Assembly (NCBI GenBank): GCA_963205285.1
Contig: CAUJJQ010000011.1
Location: 1-15,332, forward strand
Reading direction: 5' to 3'
DNA length: 15,332 bases
Source of the DNA: Pseudomonadota bacterium
GTDB lineage: Bacteria > Pseudomonadota > Alphaproteobacteria > Sphingomonadales > Sphingomonadaceae
Part shown: piece after piece, positions 1-7,522 of the stretch
Position numbering within the stretch: the stretch's first letter is position 1
How the letters are laid out: each line of letters opens with the position of its first letter
Notes under the pieces: generated by a model
What the model saw: the letters and a program-made list of their open reading frames with translations, nothing else
Told to the model about the DNA's origin: nothing
The model's database searches: none
Position numbers and translations under genes: made by a program

Positions 1-12
1 AGCATTTGCCAT
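1..12 (-). CDS. Probable first codons of a gene running off the left edge
   Basis: On the minus strand, 31 nt after the lipoprotein stop codon, an ATG at 12-10 begins an open frame reading Met-Ala-Asn-Ala before the window ends. An AAAAAAGG purine tract ends at position 20 and lies 7 nt before this ATG, which is an ideal Shine-Dalgarno spacing. This suggests the start of the next gene in the same direction as the EI24/lipoprotein pair. Four residues are too few to name a product. Confidence 0.4.
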
Positions 13-43
13 TTTGCGACCTTTTTTATTGATAGTCAGAATA

Positions 44-442
44 TTAGCGCCGACGCAAGGCCACAACACATTGGTCGGCATCCATATCTGCACCGTCGCT
101 GGCGCGCCGCGCATCGACATGGGTGACAATATGTTCGGCCCGTTCGCGCGGCGGATAAAGATAGGCGTCGAGCGTGCAGTCGCGGCCGGTGAATTGCAGC
201 ACGCGTGCCGCGCCTTCGCGCCGGTCGAGCCGGGGCTGGCCAAAGAGGGCAATCAGCGCATCGGCATTGCGCCCGGCGAGCGGTCCGTCGCCTTCGTCCG
301 CGCGATTATGGCTGCGTTCGACGGGAATATGTGCGGCACGGGCTGGCGGTGGGCTTGCCCCCGTGCTGACCGGCGGCGGGGTGCCGCCACCACAGGCACT
401 GAGCATCAAGATTATGGGGGGAAGCAGGGCGGCACATTTCAT
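44..442 (-). CDS. Small conserved-looking lipoprotein, function unknown
   Basis: A predicted 132-residue lipoprotein. The N-terminus is a short signal peptide with a hydrophobic core (about residues 4-13), followed by a lipobox LSAC with the lipidated Cys at 17 and a GGG/Pro-rich spacer, so it should be anchored to a membrane on the periplasmic side. The mature part has a compact region at about 58-96 (LFGQPRLDRREG, then an LQF strand and LDAYLYPP), which looks like a folded domain rather than low-complexity sequence. Two Cys residues (89 and 125) could form a disulfide. I chose ATG 442 because GGAAG lies 7 nt upstream; a GTG at 445 is the alternative and only 4 nt from that site. The ATG overlaps the TGA of the upstream EI24 gene (TGATG), so translation is probably coupled. 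I recognise no functional family. Confidence 0.8.
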   Translation of the reverse strand: MKCAALLPPIILMLSACGGGTPPPVSTGASPPPARAAHIPVERSHNRADEGDGPLAGRNADALIALFGQPRLDRREGAARVLQFTGRDCTLDAYLYPPRERAEHIVTHVDARRASDGADMDADQCVVALRRR

Positions 443-1125
443 CACGCATCTTCCATATGCAGCATATGCACCGCGATTGCCGCGCCAAATATCGGCGCGA
501 ACAGATTGAAAAAGGGGATGAACATAGCGGCCGACGCGACCAGTCCGGTAAATCGGCGCCGCGCCGGGCGCATCGGGCGCGGCGGCAAGTCGGGGTGGCG
601 CGCGGCGACCATCGCCTCCAGATCGCGGGACAGCAAAATGGCGTTAAGTCCGACGGCGAGCAAAATCGTCCCCACCCCGGTGACGAGGAGGAGGATATAG
701 AGCGGCAGCGCCACCATATTCCAGACGATCGCCCGGCGCAGCGAGGCGAGTCCCAGCGCGACTTCGGTGCGCAGCGGCACTTTTACCGCGCGGGCAAAGG
801 CGGCGGGGTAATGATCCTCCTCCACACTGGCGACAATCGCGTCGGTGAACAGCCCAGCAAATAACATGGCGATGGCGCGGAACAGAAACCAGCCGCCGAA
901 CAAGGTTAGCACCAGCGCCGCCCCCGCCGCATCATCACCGCCCAGCCAGCCTGCCCCCGTCCAACGCTGCAATGCGGGGAGGAGGAGGTGCAGCAACGCC
1001 TGCCAGAGCAGCATGCCGAGCAGCGCGATGGTGAGCATGGTGAGTGCCAGCACCTTTGCCATTGCCCACAAAGTTTCCCGATCAACGAGTTGGCTAAGCG
1101 AAAGGCGGATGGCGCGGGCATACAT
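442..1125 (-). CDS. EI24 domain (CysZ-like) integral membrane protein
   Basis: A 227-residue polytopic inner-membrane protein. Hydrophobic segments lie at about residues 20-48, 65-95, 128-165 (probably two spans) and 198-222. The C-terminal signature, FNLFAPIFGAAIAVHMLH, is what I know from EI24/CysZ-family proteins (PF07264). CysZ is a sulfate transporter in Enterobacteria, but alphaproteobacterial members are mostly uncharacterised and nothing here (no cys genes) supports a sulfate role. The start at 1125 is preferred over an upstream in-frame codon at 1227 because AAGGG sits 8 nt before the ATG, the membrane domain begins shortly after it, and the extra residues look non-native. It is the first gene of a minus-strand unit with the downstream lipoprotein and is transcribed divergently from the sugar kinase. 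Confidence 0.8.
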   Translation of the reverse strand: MYARAIRLSLSQLVDRETLWAMAKVLALTMLTIALLGMLLWQALLHLLLPALQRWTGAGWLGGDDAAGAALVLTLFGGWFLFRAIAMLFAGLFTDAIVASVEEDHYPAAFARAVKVPLRTEVALGLASLRRAIVWNMVALPLYILLLVTGVGTILLAVGLNAILLSRDLEAMVAARHPDLPPRPMRPARRRFTGLVASAAMFIPFFNLFAPIFGAAIAVHMLHMEDA

Positions 1126-1243
1126 GGGCTGAACCCTTACGCACCGAGCCGCATCTGGCAAGGGCGGATGCACTTGCCCGCAGTCGACTTGCACCCTAAA
1201 GGCGCGCCTTTCATTGCCCACAGCCAACCGTCAGGAAAAATGC
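1126..1243. promoter_or_regulatory. Divergent intergenic region between the EI24 gene and the kinase gene
   Basis: These 118 bp separate two divergently transcribed genes and must hold the kinase promoter and probably the EI24 promoter. I see no strong -35/-10 pair. A weak TTGCAC at 1189-1194 could be a -35 for the kinase, but no good -10 follows it. Ribosome-binding sites are clear at both ends: AGGA 8 nt before the kinase ATG, and AAGGG 8 nt before the EI24 ATG. A perfect palindrome (1198-1211) and a weaker inverted repeat GGCAAG/CTTGCC (1157-1178) lie inside. Confidence 0.55.
1198..1211. repeat. Perfect 14-bp palindrome AAAGGCGCGCCTTT
   Basis: AAAGGCGCGCCTTT reads identically on both strands with no spacer. 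It lies 32 bp before the kinase start codon and 72 bp before the EI24 start codon. Its place in a divergent promoter region would suit a dimeric repressor or activator. GCGCGC cores are common in this genome, so chance cannot be excluded; the flanking AAA/TTT arms make it somewhat more notable. Confidence 0.5.
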
Positions 1244-2242
1244 ATGACCCAGCCCGCCCGTTTCGACATTATCGCCATCGGCAACGCTATCGTCGATGTC
1301 ATTGCCCGCGCGGATGATGATTTTCTGGCCGAACACGGCATGGCCAAGGGGGGCATGCAGCTGATCGATGCGGCGGGTGCGGAAAAAATATATGCCGCCA
1401 TGGGGCCGGGGATTGAAATGTCGGGCGGCTCGGCGGCCAACAGCCTGGCGGGGATGGCGGCACTGGGTGCGCGCTGTTCGTTCATCGGCGTCGTGGCCGA
1501 TGACCAATTGGGGCAGGTTTTCCGACATGATTTGACCGCACTTGGGGTGGATTTTACGACACCCGCACGCCCCGGCCAGCCGCCGACCGCGCGCTGCCTC
1601 ATCCTCGTCACCCCCGACGGGCAGCGCACAATGAACACATTTTTGGGCGCATCGCAGCATTTGGGCGCGGACGCCTTTGACGCCGCACAGATTGCCGACG
1701 CCGACATCCTTTATCTTGAGGGATATTTGTGGAACGCGGATGCATCGCGCGCCGCAATGGCAGGCGCGATTGCCATGGCGCGGGCGGCGGGCCGACGGGT
1801 AGCCTTCACTCTGTCGGACGGCTTTGTCATCGCCGCGCATGGCGATGATTTCCGCGCCATGGTGGCGGCGAGCGAGATTGATATTTTATTCGCCAATGAA
1901 GCGGAAATAACCGCCTTGGCAGAGCTGGACGATTTTGACGCAGCAGTTGACAAAGTTGCGGCGCAGACACCCCTGCTCGTCGCCACGCGCGGTGAAAAGG
2001 GTGCGGTCGCGGTAACCGGCGGGGTGCGCCACAGCGTTGCCGCTGAACCGATTGATCAGGTGGTGGATACCACCGGCGCGGGCGATTTATTCGCCGCCGG
2101 TTTCCTTGCCGGGTTGGCCGAGGGGCGCAGCATCGATGATTGCCTGACCATGGGGGCATTGTGTGCGCGCGCGATTATCGCGCAGGTTGGCCCGCGCGCG
2201 CAATGCGACCTTGCCGAATTGGTCGCTGCACGACTCGGTTAA
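1244..2242 (+). CDS. PfkB-family carbohydrate kinase, probable adenosine kinase
   Basis: A 332-residue PfkB/ribokinase-superfamily kinase that transfers phosphate from ATP to a sugar or nucleoside hydroxyl in the cytoplasm. Visible family marks are the N-terminal GNAIVDV strand (13-19), the substrate-side GGSAANS motif (61-67), FANEAE (217-222), and the C-terminal PfkB signature DTTGAGD (275-281), where the last Asp is the catalytic base and GAG forms the anion hole. The N-terminal pattern and overall length match proteins annotated as adenosine kinase in sphingomonads, which would salvage adenosine to AMP; ribokinase or fructokinase specificity cannot be excluded from sequence alone. The start at 1244 has AGGA 8 nt upstream, whereas an upstream in-frame codon at 1214 adds residues that do not look native. 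It is monocistronic, divergent from the EI24 gene, and its TAA stop overlaps the stop of the convergent flippase gene. Confidence 0.85.
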   Translation: MTQPARFDIIAIGNAIVDVIARADDDFLAEHGMAKGGMQLIDAAGAEKIYAAMGPGIEMSGGSAANSLAGMAALGARCSFIGVVADDQLGQVFRHDLTALGVDFTTPARPGQPPTARCLILVTPDGQRTMNTFLGASQHLGADAFDAAQIADADILYLEGYLWNADASRAAMAGAIAMARAAGRRVAFTLSDGFVIAAHGDDFRAMVAASEIDILFANEAEITALAELDDFDAAVDKVAAQTPLLVATRGEKGAVAVTGGVRHSVAAEPIDQVVDTTGAGDLFAAGFLAGLAEGRSIDDCLTMGALCARAIIAQVGPRAQCDLAELVAARLG

Positions 2243-3759
2243 GCTGTCGGCTTTGCCTTTTTGGGAAACAGCAGCGCACGGTCGGCATCGCCAAAACCAC
2301 GCGTCCAGATGATCCAGCCGTAAATACCCAGAATGACGGGGACGCCGACCAATAATTCGGCCCATTCGGGCAATTGGGTTGCCGCCCAGCCAAGCGCAAC
2401 CGCACCCGCCGTCGCCAGAAACAATGCGCCGCGCCAGCCATGGACGCGTGCAGCACACAGCCGCGTCAAGACTTGCGCCTTGGCGATGGAGGAGAGCGCC
2501 AATGCACCGGCGAGCGCCAGCGCCACCGCCACTGCATAGAAAATGGGTGGCCAGCCCAGCCGCTGCACCACCAGACACAATAGCACCGACAAGGCAGCCT
2601 GTACGCCGATCATCGCGAGCGAGAGCAGCAGGTTGAGCCGTGGGCGCAGGTAGATGAGCGCCGCCTCACTCGTCACGGCGGTGGAGGCGACCACTTCGGC
2701 AAAAAGCAGCAGCGCCAATGCGCCATTGCCCGCGACAAAGCCGGGACCGGCCAGCCCCATCACCGCTTCGCCGGGGATACCCAGCGCGAGCGCCACCCCG
2801 GTTTGCGCCGCCAGTACCCAGAATCCCACCTGCGCGACCTGTGCGGCGACGTCGGTCAACCGCCCCTCCGCCACGCCGCGCGAAATCACCGGGCCCAATA
2901 TCGGGTCAAAGCTGGTTTTGAGCTTTTGGGGGAGTGATGCGACCTGCTGCGCGACATAATATATGCCGATTACCGCTGGATGCGCAGCGGCGAAAATGCC
3001 AAGCACTGCAAGGTCGAGCCGGCGCGACCCCCATTCGATGGCATCGGCCCCGGCCAGCGGCAAATTATCGCGCGCGATGCGGATCAGGCGGCCGGGATGA
3101 AAATCCCACCCATGCGGCAGGCCATAGCTGCGTACCAGGGGCACCAGCGCCACCAGCCAGGTCAGCCCCATGGCAAAGGCGTAACTCATGATCAGCCCGT
3201 CGCGCACCGACACATACCAGAAAGCGGCGGCGGCGATTGAAATTGCCCATGGTTCGACCACTGAACGCGCGCGGACGGTTGCGCCGACATCATAACGATA
3301 GGCGAGTGCAGCGAGCGCAATGTCGGTTCCGGCAATCGCGGGGATGACGAGGGGGAGGAAATGGTCGAACCCATCAACCGCTGCACCGGGAAACATGATT
3401 TGCGGCACCGCCATCAGCGCCAAAGCCGCCAACAGGCTGACGATGAGTGAAACCAGCATCGCATCCCAGACGCGCGGGCAATGCGCCGCATCATCCCCGC
3501 ATGTCGAAAGTATCTGCGCCAACCCGCGCTTCAGCCCCAGCGTTGAAAGTTGCGCGGCAAATTCTACTACCAGCACTGCATAAGCAAAACGCCCGACCAG
3601 TTCCGCGCCGTACCAGCGCCCAGCGAAATAGAGAAAGGGCAGCCGCGCGATCAGCCGCAGGAAAAAACCCAGCACATTGGTGCGCCCACCCTTGGCCAGC
3701 TCCTCGACATCCTTGTCGCTCGCAGGCTTCTCGGGGGGGCTGGTGTTGTTCAAGATCAA
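2239..3759 (-). CDS. Polysaccharide/LPS flippase-like membrane protein
   Basis: A 506-residue multi-pass membrane protein with about 12-14 hydrophobic segments (clear ones near 56-75, 99-121, 134-153, 168-186, 251-270, 311-331, 345-366, 375-398, 406-428, 444-461 and 469-487). Size, spacing and the basic N-terminal region before the first span fit the MOP-superfamily polysaccharide exporters (Wzx/RfbX-like 'lipopolysaccharide biosynthesis protein'), which flip lipid-linked glycans across the inner membrane. Substrate is unknown. No Met codon occurs near the N-terminus; translation most likely begins at TTG 3759, which has GAAGG 6 nt upstream and overlaps the gpsA stop by 4 nt (TTGA). It is the last gene of the tsaD-gpsA-flippase chain. 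The family call is from architecture and remembered similarity, with moderate certainty. Confidence 0.72.
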   Translation of the reverse strand: MILNNTSPPEKPASDKDVEELAKGGRTNVLGFFLRLIARLPFLYFAGRWYGAELVGRFAYAVLVVEFAAQLSTLGLKRGLAQILSTCGDDAAHCPRVWDAMLVSLIVSLLAALALMAVPQIMFPGAAVDGFDHFLPLVIPAIAGTDIALAALAYRYDVGATVRARSVVEPWAISIAAAAFWYVSVRDGLIMSYAFAMGLTWLVALVPLVRSYGLPHGWDFHPGRLIRIARDNLPLAGADAIEWGSRRLDLAVLGIFAAAHPAVIGIYYVAQQVASLPQKLKTSFDPILGPVISRGVAEGRLTDVAAQVAQVGFWVLAAQTGVALALGIPGEAVMGLAGPGFVAGNGALALLLFAEVVASTAVTSEAALIYLRPRLNLLLSLAMIGVQAALSVLLCLVVQRLGWPPIFYAVAVALALAGALALSSIAKAQVLTRLCAARVHGWRGALFLATAGAVALGWAATQLPEWAELLVGVPVILGIYGWIIWTRGFGDADRALLFPKKAKPTA

Positions 3760-4739
3760 GCCATGCCTTCGCGTGCCAGCGGGCGGCGCATCAATGCGTG
3801 GATAATCGCACCGGCATCGCTGCGTCCGGCAATCAGGTCAGCCACCGCCGCGCAGATCGGCATATCAACTCCACGCGCGGCGGCGTCCGCGGCCAAGACC
3901 GGTGCGCTGAACGCCCCTTCTGCCACGCTGGCGCGGTTGGAAAGTAGGTCGCTGGGCAGCGCCCCTTCGCCCAGGCCAAAGCCCAGCGAAAAATTGCGCG
4001 ACGATTTGGACGAACAGGTCAGCACCAAATCGCCCAGTCCCGAAAGTCCTGCCATCGTTTCCGCCCGTCCCCCCCGCGCCAGTGCATAGCGCGTCATTTC
4101 GGCAAAGCCACGCGCAATCAACGCTGAACGCGCGCTTTGCCCCAATTTGGCCCCTTCAACGACGCCGCAGGCGATGGCGAGGACATTTTTGATGACCCCG
4201 CCGATTTCCGCGCCAATGACATCATCGCTGGCATAGGGGCGCAACGCGGGGCGCGCGACCAGCGCAGAAAGTGTTTCTGCCGCCGCAAATGTGTCGGCGG
4301 CCAGCGTCACCGCTGCAGGCAGGCCTGCCGCCACTTCGTGGGCAAAGCTGGGGCCGGAGAGAACGGCAATCGTCCCTGTCCAACCGCAATCTCGTGCAAC
4401 GTCGCACATCAATCTGCCGCTGCCCTGTTCCATCCCCTTGCTGCATAGGATCAAGGGCACTTGCTTTTCGGGTAGTTGTTCGATCACCTGACCCAGAAAT
4501 TGCGCCGGGGCGACGGCCAGTAAAAATGGCGCGCCTGCCAGATCGGCCAGCGCATTTGTCGCGCAAATATGGGGGTTGAGCGCGATGCCGGGCAGAAATT
4601 TCGGGTTTTCATGTCGCTGATTAATTGCGGTAACGACGTCGCTTTCGCGCGCCCACAGCGTCACCGCGCTGCCATCACTCGCCATCGATTGGGCGAGCGC
4701 GCTGCCCCATGCGCCGCCGCCGATTACCCCAATATTCAT
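3756..4739 (-). CDS. gpsA: NAD(P)-dependent glycerol-3-phosphate dehydrogenase
   Basis: GpsA reduces dihydroxyacetone phosphate to sn-glycerol-3-phosphate with NAD(P)H in the cytoplasm, giving the backbone for phospholipid synthesis. The 327-residue length is normal for the family. Visible are the N-terminal Rossmann dinucleotide motif [10 protein letters not shown] (7-16), the CSKGM segment with Lys101, [15 protein letters not shown] (129-143), the catalytic Lys184 in [13 protein letters not shown], and the [17 protein letters not shown] signature (231-249) that binds substrate phosphate. The start ATG 4739 overlaps the tsaD stop as ATGA, so it is probably translated by ribosomes finishing tsaD. 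The downstream flippase overlaps in the same manner. No unusual residues were seen. Confidence 0.95.
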   Translation of the reverse strand: MNIGVIGGGAWGSALAQSMASDGSAVTLWARESDVVTAINQRHENPKFLPGIALNPHICATNALADLAGAPFLLAVAPAQFLGQVIEQLPEKQVPLILCSKGMEQGSGRLMCDVARDCGWTGTIAVLSGPSFAHEVAAGLPAAVTLAADTFAAAETLSALVARPALRPYASDDVIGAEIGGVIKNVLAIACGVVEGAKLGQSARSALIARGFAEMTRYALARGGRAETMAGLSGLGDLVLTCSSKSSRNFSLGFGLGEGALPSDLLSNRASVAEGAFSAPVLAADAAARGVDMPICAAVADLIAGRSDAGAIIHALMRRPLAREGMA

Positions 4740-5782
4740 GCCTTCACCCCCGCGCCGCGCACGATAGCTGCCTTGTCATCCAGCGGCCAGCGCGGCCGCG
4801 CCACTACGTCCAGTGGATCGGTCAGACCAGCCGCAAATCTTTCTGCGCCTGCCCAACCAATCATCGCCGCATTGTCGGTGCAAAGCCAGAGCGGCGGGGC
4901 GACAAAGCGCAAGCCGCGCACATCGGCAATTTGTTGCAGCGCAGAACGCACCGCGCCATTTGCTGCCACCCCGCCCGCGACAACCAGCGCATCAAGACCC
5001 GTCGCCGCAGCCTCCAACGCATCCAAAGCGTGGTTGATACGGTCGATCAGGCAATCGACCAGCGCCGCCTGAAAACTCGCCGCGACATCGGCTGGTTGAT
5101 GCGCGCCGCTGGCCACCGCACGCGCCACCGCGCTTTTAAGGCCCGCAAAGGAAAAATGGGGCTCCGCCGAACGCAGCATCGGTCGCGGCAACGGGACGGC
5201 GCGCGCATCCCCCGTTGCCGCCAGCGCCTCCAGTGCCGGACCGCCGGGATAAGGCAGGCCGAGCAGCTTGGCCGATTTGTCAAATGCTTCGCCCGCGGCA
5301 TCGTCGATGGTGGTCGCCAAACGGCGATAGGCGCCAACGCCGGTCACCAGCAAAATCTGGCAATGCCCGCCGGAAACGAGGAGGAGGAGGTAAGGGAAGT
5401 TTAGCGTCGCATCGGCCAATCGGGGGGATAGCGCATGCCCCTCCAGATGGTTGACCGCGATCAGCGGCTTGCCGCTGGCATGCGCCAATGCCTTGCCGGT
5501 AATAAGGCCGACCATCACCCCGCCGATCAGCCCCGGCCCGGCGGTTGCGGCGATGGCATCGACATCGCCCAGCGTCAGCGCGGCTTCGCCAAAAACCTGT
5601 TCGACCAGCGGCATCAGCCGATCAGCATGCGCGCGCGCCGCAATTTCCGGAACCACCCCGCCAAAGGGCGCATGTTCGGCAATCTGGCTGGCCAGTGCAT
5701 GCGCCAGCACCCGCCGATCGGATGTGACCAGCGCCGCTGCCGTTTCATCGCAGCTTGATTCGATGCCCAAAATTATCGCCAT
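4736..5782 (-). CDS. tsaD: tRNA N6-adenosine threonylcarbamoyltransferase
   Basis: TsaD (YgjD/Gcp/Kae1 family) works with TsaB and TsaE to move the threonylcarbamoyl group from threonylcarbamoyl-AMP to A37 of tRNAs reading ANN codons (t6A). The 348-residue length is typical. Visible are the ASKHA phosphate loop [12 protein letters not shown] (6-17), metal ligands His112 and His116 in NHLEGH, VSGGH (136-140), the [10 protein letters not shown] nucleotide motif (270-279), and the third metal ligand Asp303 in CTDNAAM. The start [10 protein letters not shown] at 5782 puts the first strand at the N-terminus as in homologues; an upstream in-frame codon at 5857 adds 25 non-homologous residues. The ribosome-binding site for 5782 is poor (AAAGG is about 14 nt away). 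It is the first gene of the chain with gpsA and the flippase, and is divergent from hemC, a pairing I recall from other alphaproteobacteria. Confidence 0.96.
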   Translation of the reverse strand: MAIILGIESSCDETAAALVTSDRRVLAHALASQIAEHAPFGGVVPEIAARAHADRLMPLVEQVFGEAALTLGDVDAIAATAGPGLIGGVMVGLITGKALAHASGKPLIAVNHLEGHALSPRLADATLNFPYLLLLVSGGHCQILLVTGVGAYRRLATTIDDAAGEAFDKSAKLLGLPYPGGPALEALAATGDARAVPLPRPMLRSAEPHFSFAGLKSAVARAVASGAHQPADVAASFQAALVDCLIDRINHALDALEAAATGLDALVVAGGVAANGAVRSALQQIADVRGLRFVAPPLWLCTDNAAMIGWAGAERFAAGLTDPLDVVARPRWPLDDKAAIVRGAGVKA

Positions 5783-5877
5783 ATTTGGGTAGTGCACCTT
5801 TGGTCGGCAATGCGCCTGCTTTGCCGCCTCATACCGCCCTCTTCCCATATCGGGCAAGCTCCCCTAGGTGCGGAGGC
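5783..5877. promoter_or_regulatory. Divergent tsaD/hemC promoter region
   Basis: These 95 bp lie between tsaD and hemC and must carry the promoters for both operons. An inverted repeat CGGCAA (5805-5810) / TTGCCG (5821-5826) with a 10-nt spacer offers a TTGCCG hexamer on each strand, resembling a -35 element pointing outward both ways. No convincing -10 box follows at 17 bp on either strand (CCCATA/CATATC near 5844-5850 is the best for hemC). For hemC, AGGTG at 5866-5870 is 7 nt before the ATG and is the likely ribosome-binding site; the GGAGG at 5872-5876 is only 1 nt from the ATG and too close. Confidence 0.5.
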
Positions 5878-6837
5878 ATGTCGCACCCAGCAACGGCACG
5901 CCCCCCCCTTCTTGTCCGCCTGGGCACCCGCGCATCGCCATTGGCGCTGCGGCAAGCCGAAATGGTGCGTGACGCGCTGATCGCGGCGCATGGCTGGGAT
6001 GCGACAGCGGTCGAACTGGTGCCGATGGTGGCCAGCGGCGACAAGATACAGGACAGGGCGCTCGCCGACATTGGCGGCAAGGCGCTGTGGACGCGTGAGC
6101 TTGACCGCGCGATGCTGGATGGGGAAATCGACGCTGCCGTCCATTCGATGAAAGATGTCGAAACATTGCGCGATGCGGCGTTTCAACTGGCGGCGGTGCT
6201 ACCGCGCGCTGATGTGCGCGACAGGTTGATTGGTGCCCCCGGTATTGGGGCGAGCATATCCGCCCTCCCCCCCGCTGCGCGGGTCGGTACGTCGAGCCCG
6301 CGCCGCGCCGCGCAATTACAGCGGCTGCGCCCCGACCTTGTTGTCGGCTTGCTGCGCGGCAATGTCGCCACCCGATTGTCGCGCATTTCCGACGGCAGCC
6401 ATGATGCAACTTTGCTCGCCGCCGCGGGCCTCGAACGTCTGGGGATGGATGTGGGCGAGCCGCTTTCCACCGACATGTGGCTTCCCGCACCGCAACAAGG
6501 CGTGATCGGGATAGAAGTGGCTCGCGCTGAAATCATCCCCATTTTCGCCGCGATTAACCATGCGCCAACCATGGCGGCGCTGCTCTGTGAACGCGCCTTA
6601 TTATCGGCGCTCGGCGGCGATTGCCGTTCGCCGATAGCCGCTTTGGCCGAGGTGCGGGGGGATAGGCTCCATCTGGATGCGCAGATTTATTCGGCAGACG
6701 GCAGCGCGATGGAGGCGGCTGCATGGCAGGGCGATGTTGCCGACGCGCAAAATGCGGCGCGCGATATGGCGCGCAATCTGCTTGCGCGCGCTGATGATCG
6801 CATCACCGCCTTGTTTCAGCCATGCAGCCCGTCCTGA
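5878..6837 (+). CDS. hemC: Porphobilinogen deaminase (hydroxymethylbilane synthase)
   Basis: HemC polymerises four porphobilinogens into the linear tetrapyrrole hydroxymethylbilane, on the route to heme and other tetrapyrroles, in the cytoplasm. The 319-residue length is normal. Visible are GTRASPLALRQAE (16-28), the catalytic Asp93 in AVHSMKDVE, VGTSSPRRAAQL (136-147), RGNVATRLSRI (160-170), LPAPQQGVIGIE (202-213), and Cys249 in GGDCRSPIAALAEV, the residue expected to carry the dipyrromethane cofactor. The start at 5878 has AGGTG 7 nt upstream and precedes the first conserved strand by about 11 residues. Its 3' end overlaps hemD by 16 nt, so the two are co-translated as consecutive pathway enzymes. 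Confidence 0.96.
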   Translation: MSHPATARPPLLVRLGTRASPLALRQAEMVRDALIAAHGWDATAVELVPMVASGDKIQDRALADIGGKALWTRELDRAMLDGEIDAAVHSMKDVETLRDAAFQLAAVLPRADVRDRLIGAPGIGASISALPPAARVGTSSPRRAAQLQRLRPDLVVGLLRGNVATRLSRISDGSHDATLLAAAGLERLGMDVGEPLSTDMWLPAPQQGVIGIEVARAEIIPIFAAINHAPTMAALLCERALLSALGGDCRSPIAALAEVRGDRLHLDAQIYSADGSAMEAAAWQGDVADAQNAARDMARNLLARADDRITALFQPCSPS

Positions 6838-7505
6838 TCCTGCGTCCGGCGGAGGGGGCGGCGCGCAGCATTGCCGCGCTCAATGCAGGCGGGTTGCCCG
6901 CACTTCCGCTGCCGCTTTTTGCGTTGCGCCCGCTTGCATGGCAGCCGCCCGCTGCGGCAGATTTTGATGCTGTCCTGATCACCAGTGCTCCGGCGATATT
7001 GCATGGCGGCGTGGCGATTGCCGAATATGCACGGCTGCCCACCCATGTTGTTGGCCCCGTCAGCGCAGATGCTGCGCGCACGGCGGGGCTGACACTCGGC
7101 CTGATAGGGGATAGCGATGGCAATGCGCTGCTGCGCGCGGTCGCAGCGGCGTGGCGCGGTGATGGGCCGTGCCGGATATTGTGGCCCTGCGCGCGTGAAC
7201 ATAGCCAACTGGAGGTGCCGGGGAACATCGTGCTGGAACCCTCCATCGTTTATGCGGCCGAGGAAACACCTGTCGATGTGACCTGTCTGCAGCAGCCGGC
7301 CATCGCGCTGGTGCATAGCGCGCGCGCGGCAATGCGATTGGCAGCGCTGGCACCCGACAAATCAGCGCTGACCCTCATCGCAATATCCGCAAAAGTGGCG
7401 ACAGCTGCGGGGCCGGGCTGGGCAGCGGTGCATATCGCCCCAAAGCCACTCGATGCAGATATGGTGGCGCTCGCCGTCGAGCTGTGCAAAAAGCGCAGCG
7501 AATAG
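6822..7505 (+). CDS. hemD: Uroporphyrinogen-III synthase
   Basis: HemD cyclises hydroxymethylbilane with inversion of ring D to give uroporphyrinogen III. The protein is 227 residues, slightly short but within family range. HemD is poorly conserved; support comes from the N-terminal VLILRPAEGAARS strand, the VLITSAPAI segment (about 51-59) and the HVVGPVSADAARTAGL region (about 74-89) typical of the two-lobed HemD fold, plus its place directly after hemC. The ATG at 6822 lies within hemC and its ribosome-binding site is weak, consistent with translational coupling. The Mic60-like gene begins 17 nt after its stop codon. Confidence 0.9.
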   Translation: MQPVLILRPAEGAARSIAALNAGGLPALPLPLFALRPLAWQPPAAADFDAVLITSAPAILHGGVAIAEYARLPTHVVGPVSADAARTAGLTLGLIGDSDGNALLRAVAAAWRGDGPCRILWPCAREHSQLEVPGNIVLEPSIVYAAEETPVDVTCLQQPAIALVHSARAAMRLAALAPDKSALTLIAISAKVATAAGPGWAAVHIAPKPLDADMVALAVELCKKRSE

Positions 7506-7522
7506 TCATAATTGGGCGCAAA

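Noticed and set aside
14..700. Plus-strand open frame across the lipoprotein and EI24 genes
   Set aside because: It spans two well-supported minus-strand genes and their junction, and its translation is low-complexity and Arg/Ala-rich with no domain.
976..990. GGAGGAGG-type runs that look like strong ribosome-binding sites (also near 686-697 and 5378-5391)
   Set aside because: They are complements of CTC leucine codon runs in membrane or hydrophobic segments of minus-strand genes (for example the Leu run of tsaD), with no start codon and real frame following.
2241..2268. AAGC/GCTT with a following CCTTTTT as a terminator for the kinase gene
   Set aside because: The stem is only 4 bp and the T-run is separated from it, so it would be too weak to be an intrinsic terminator.
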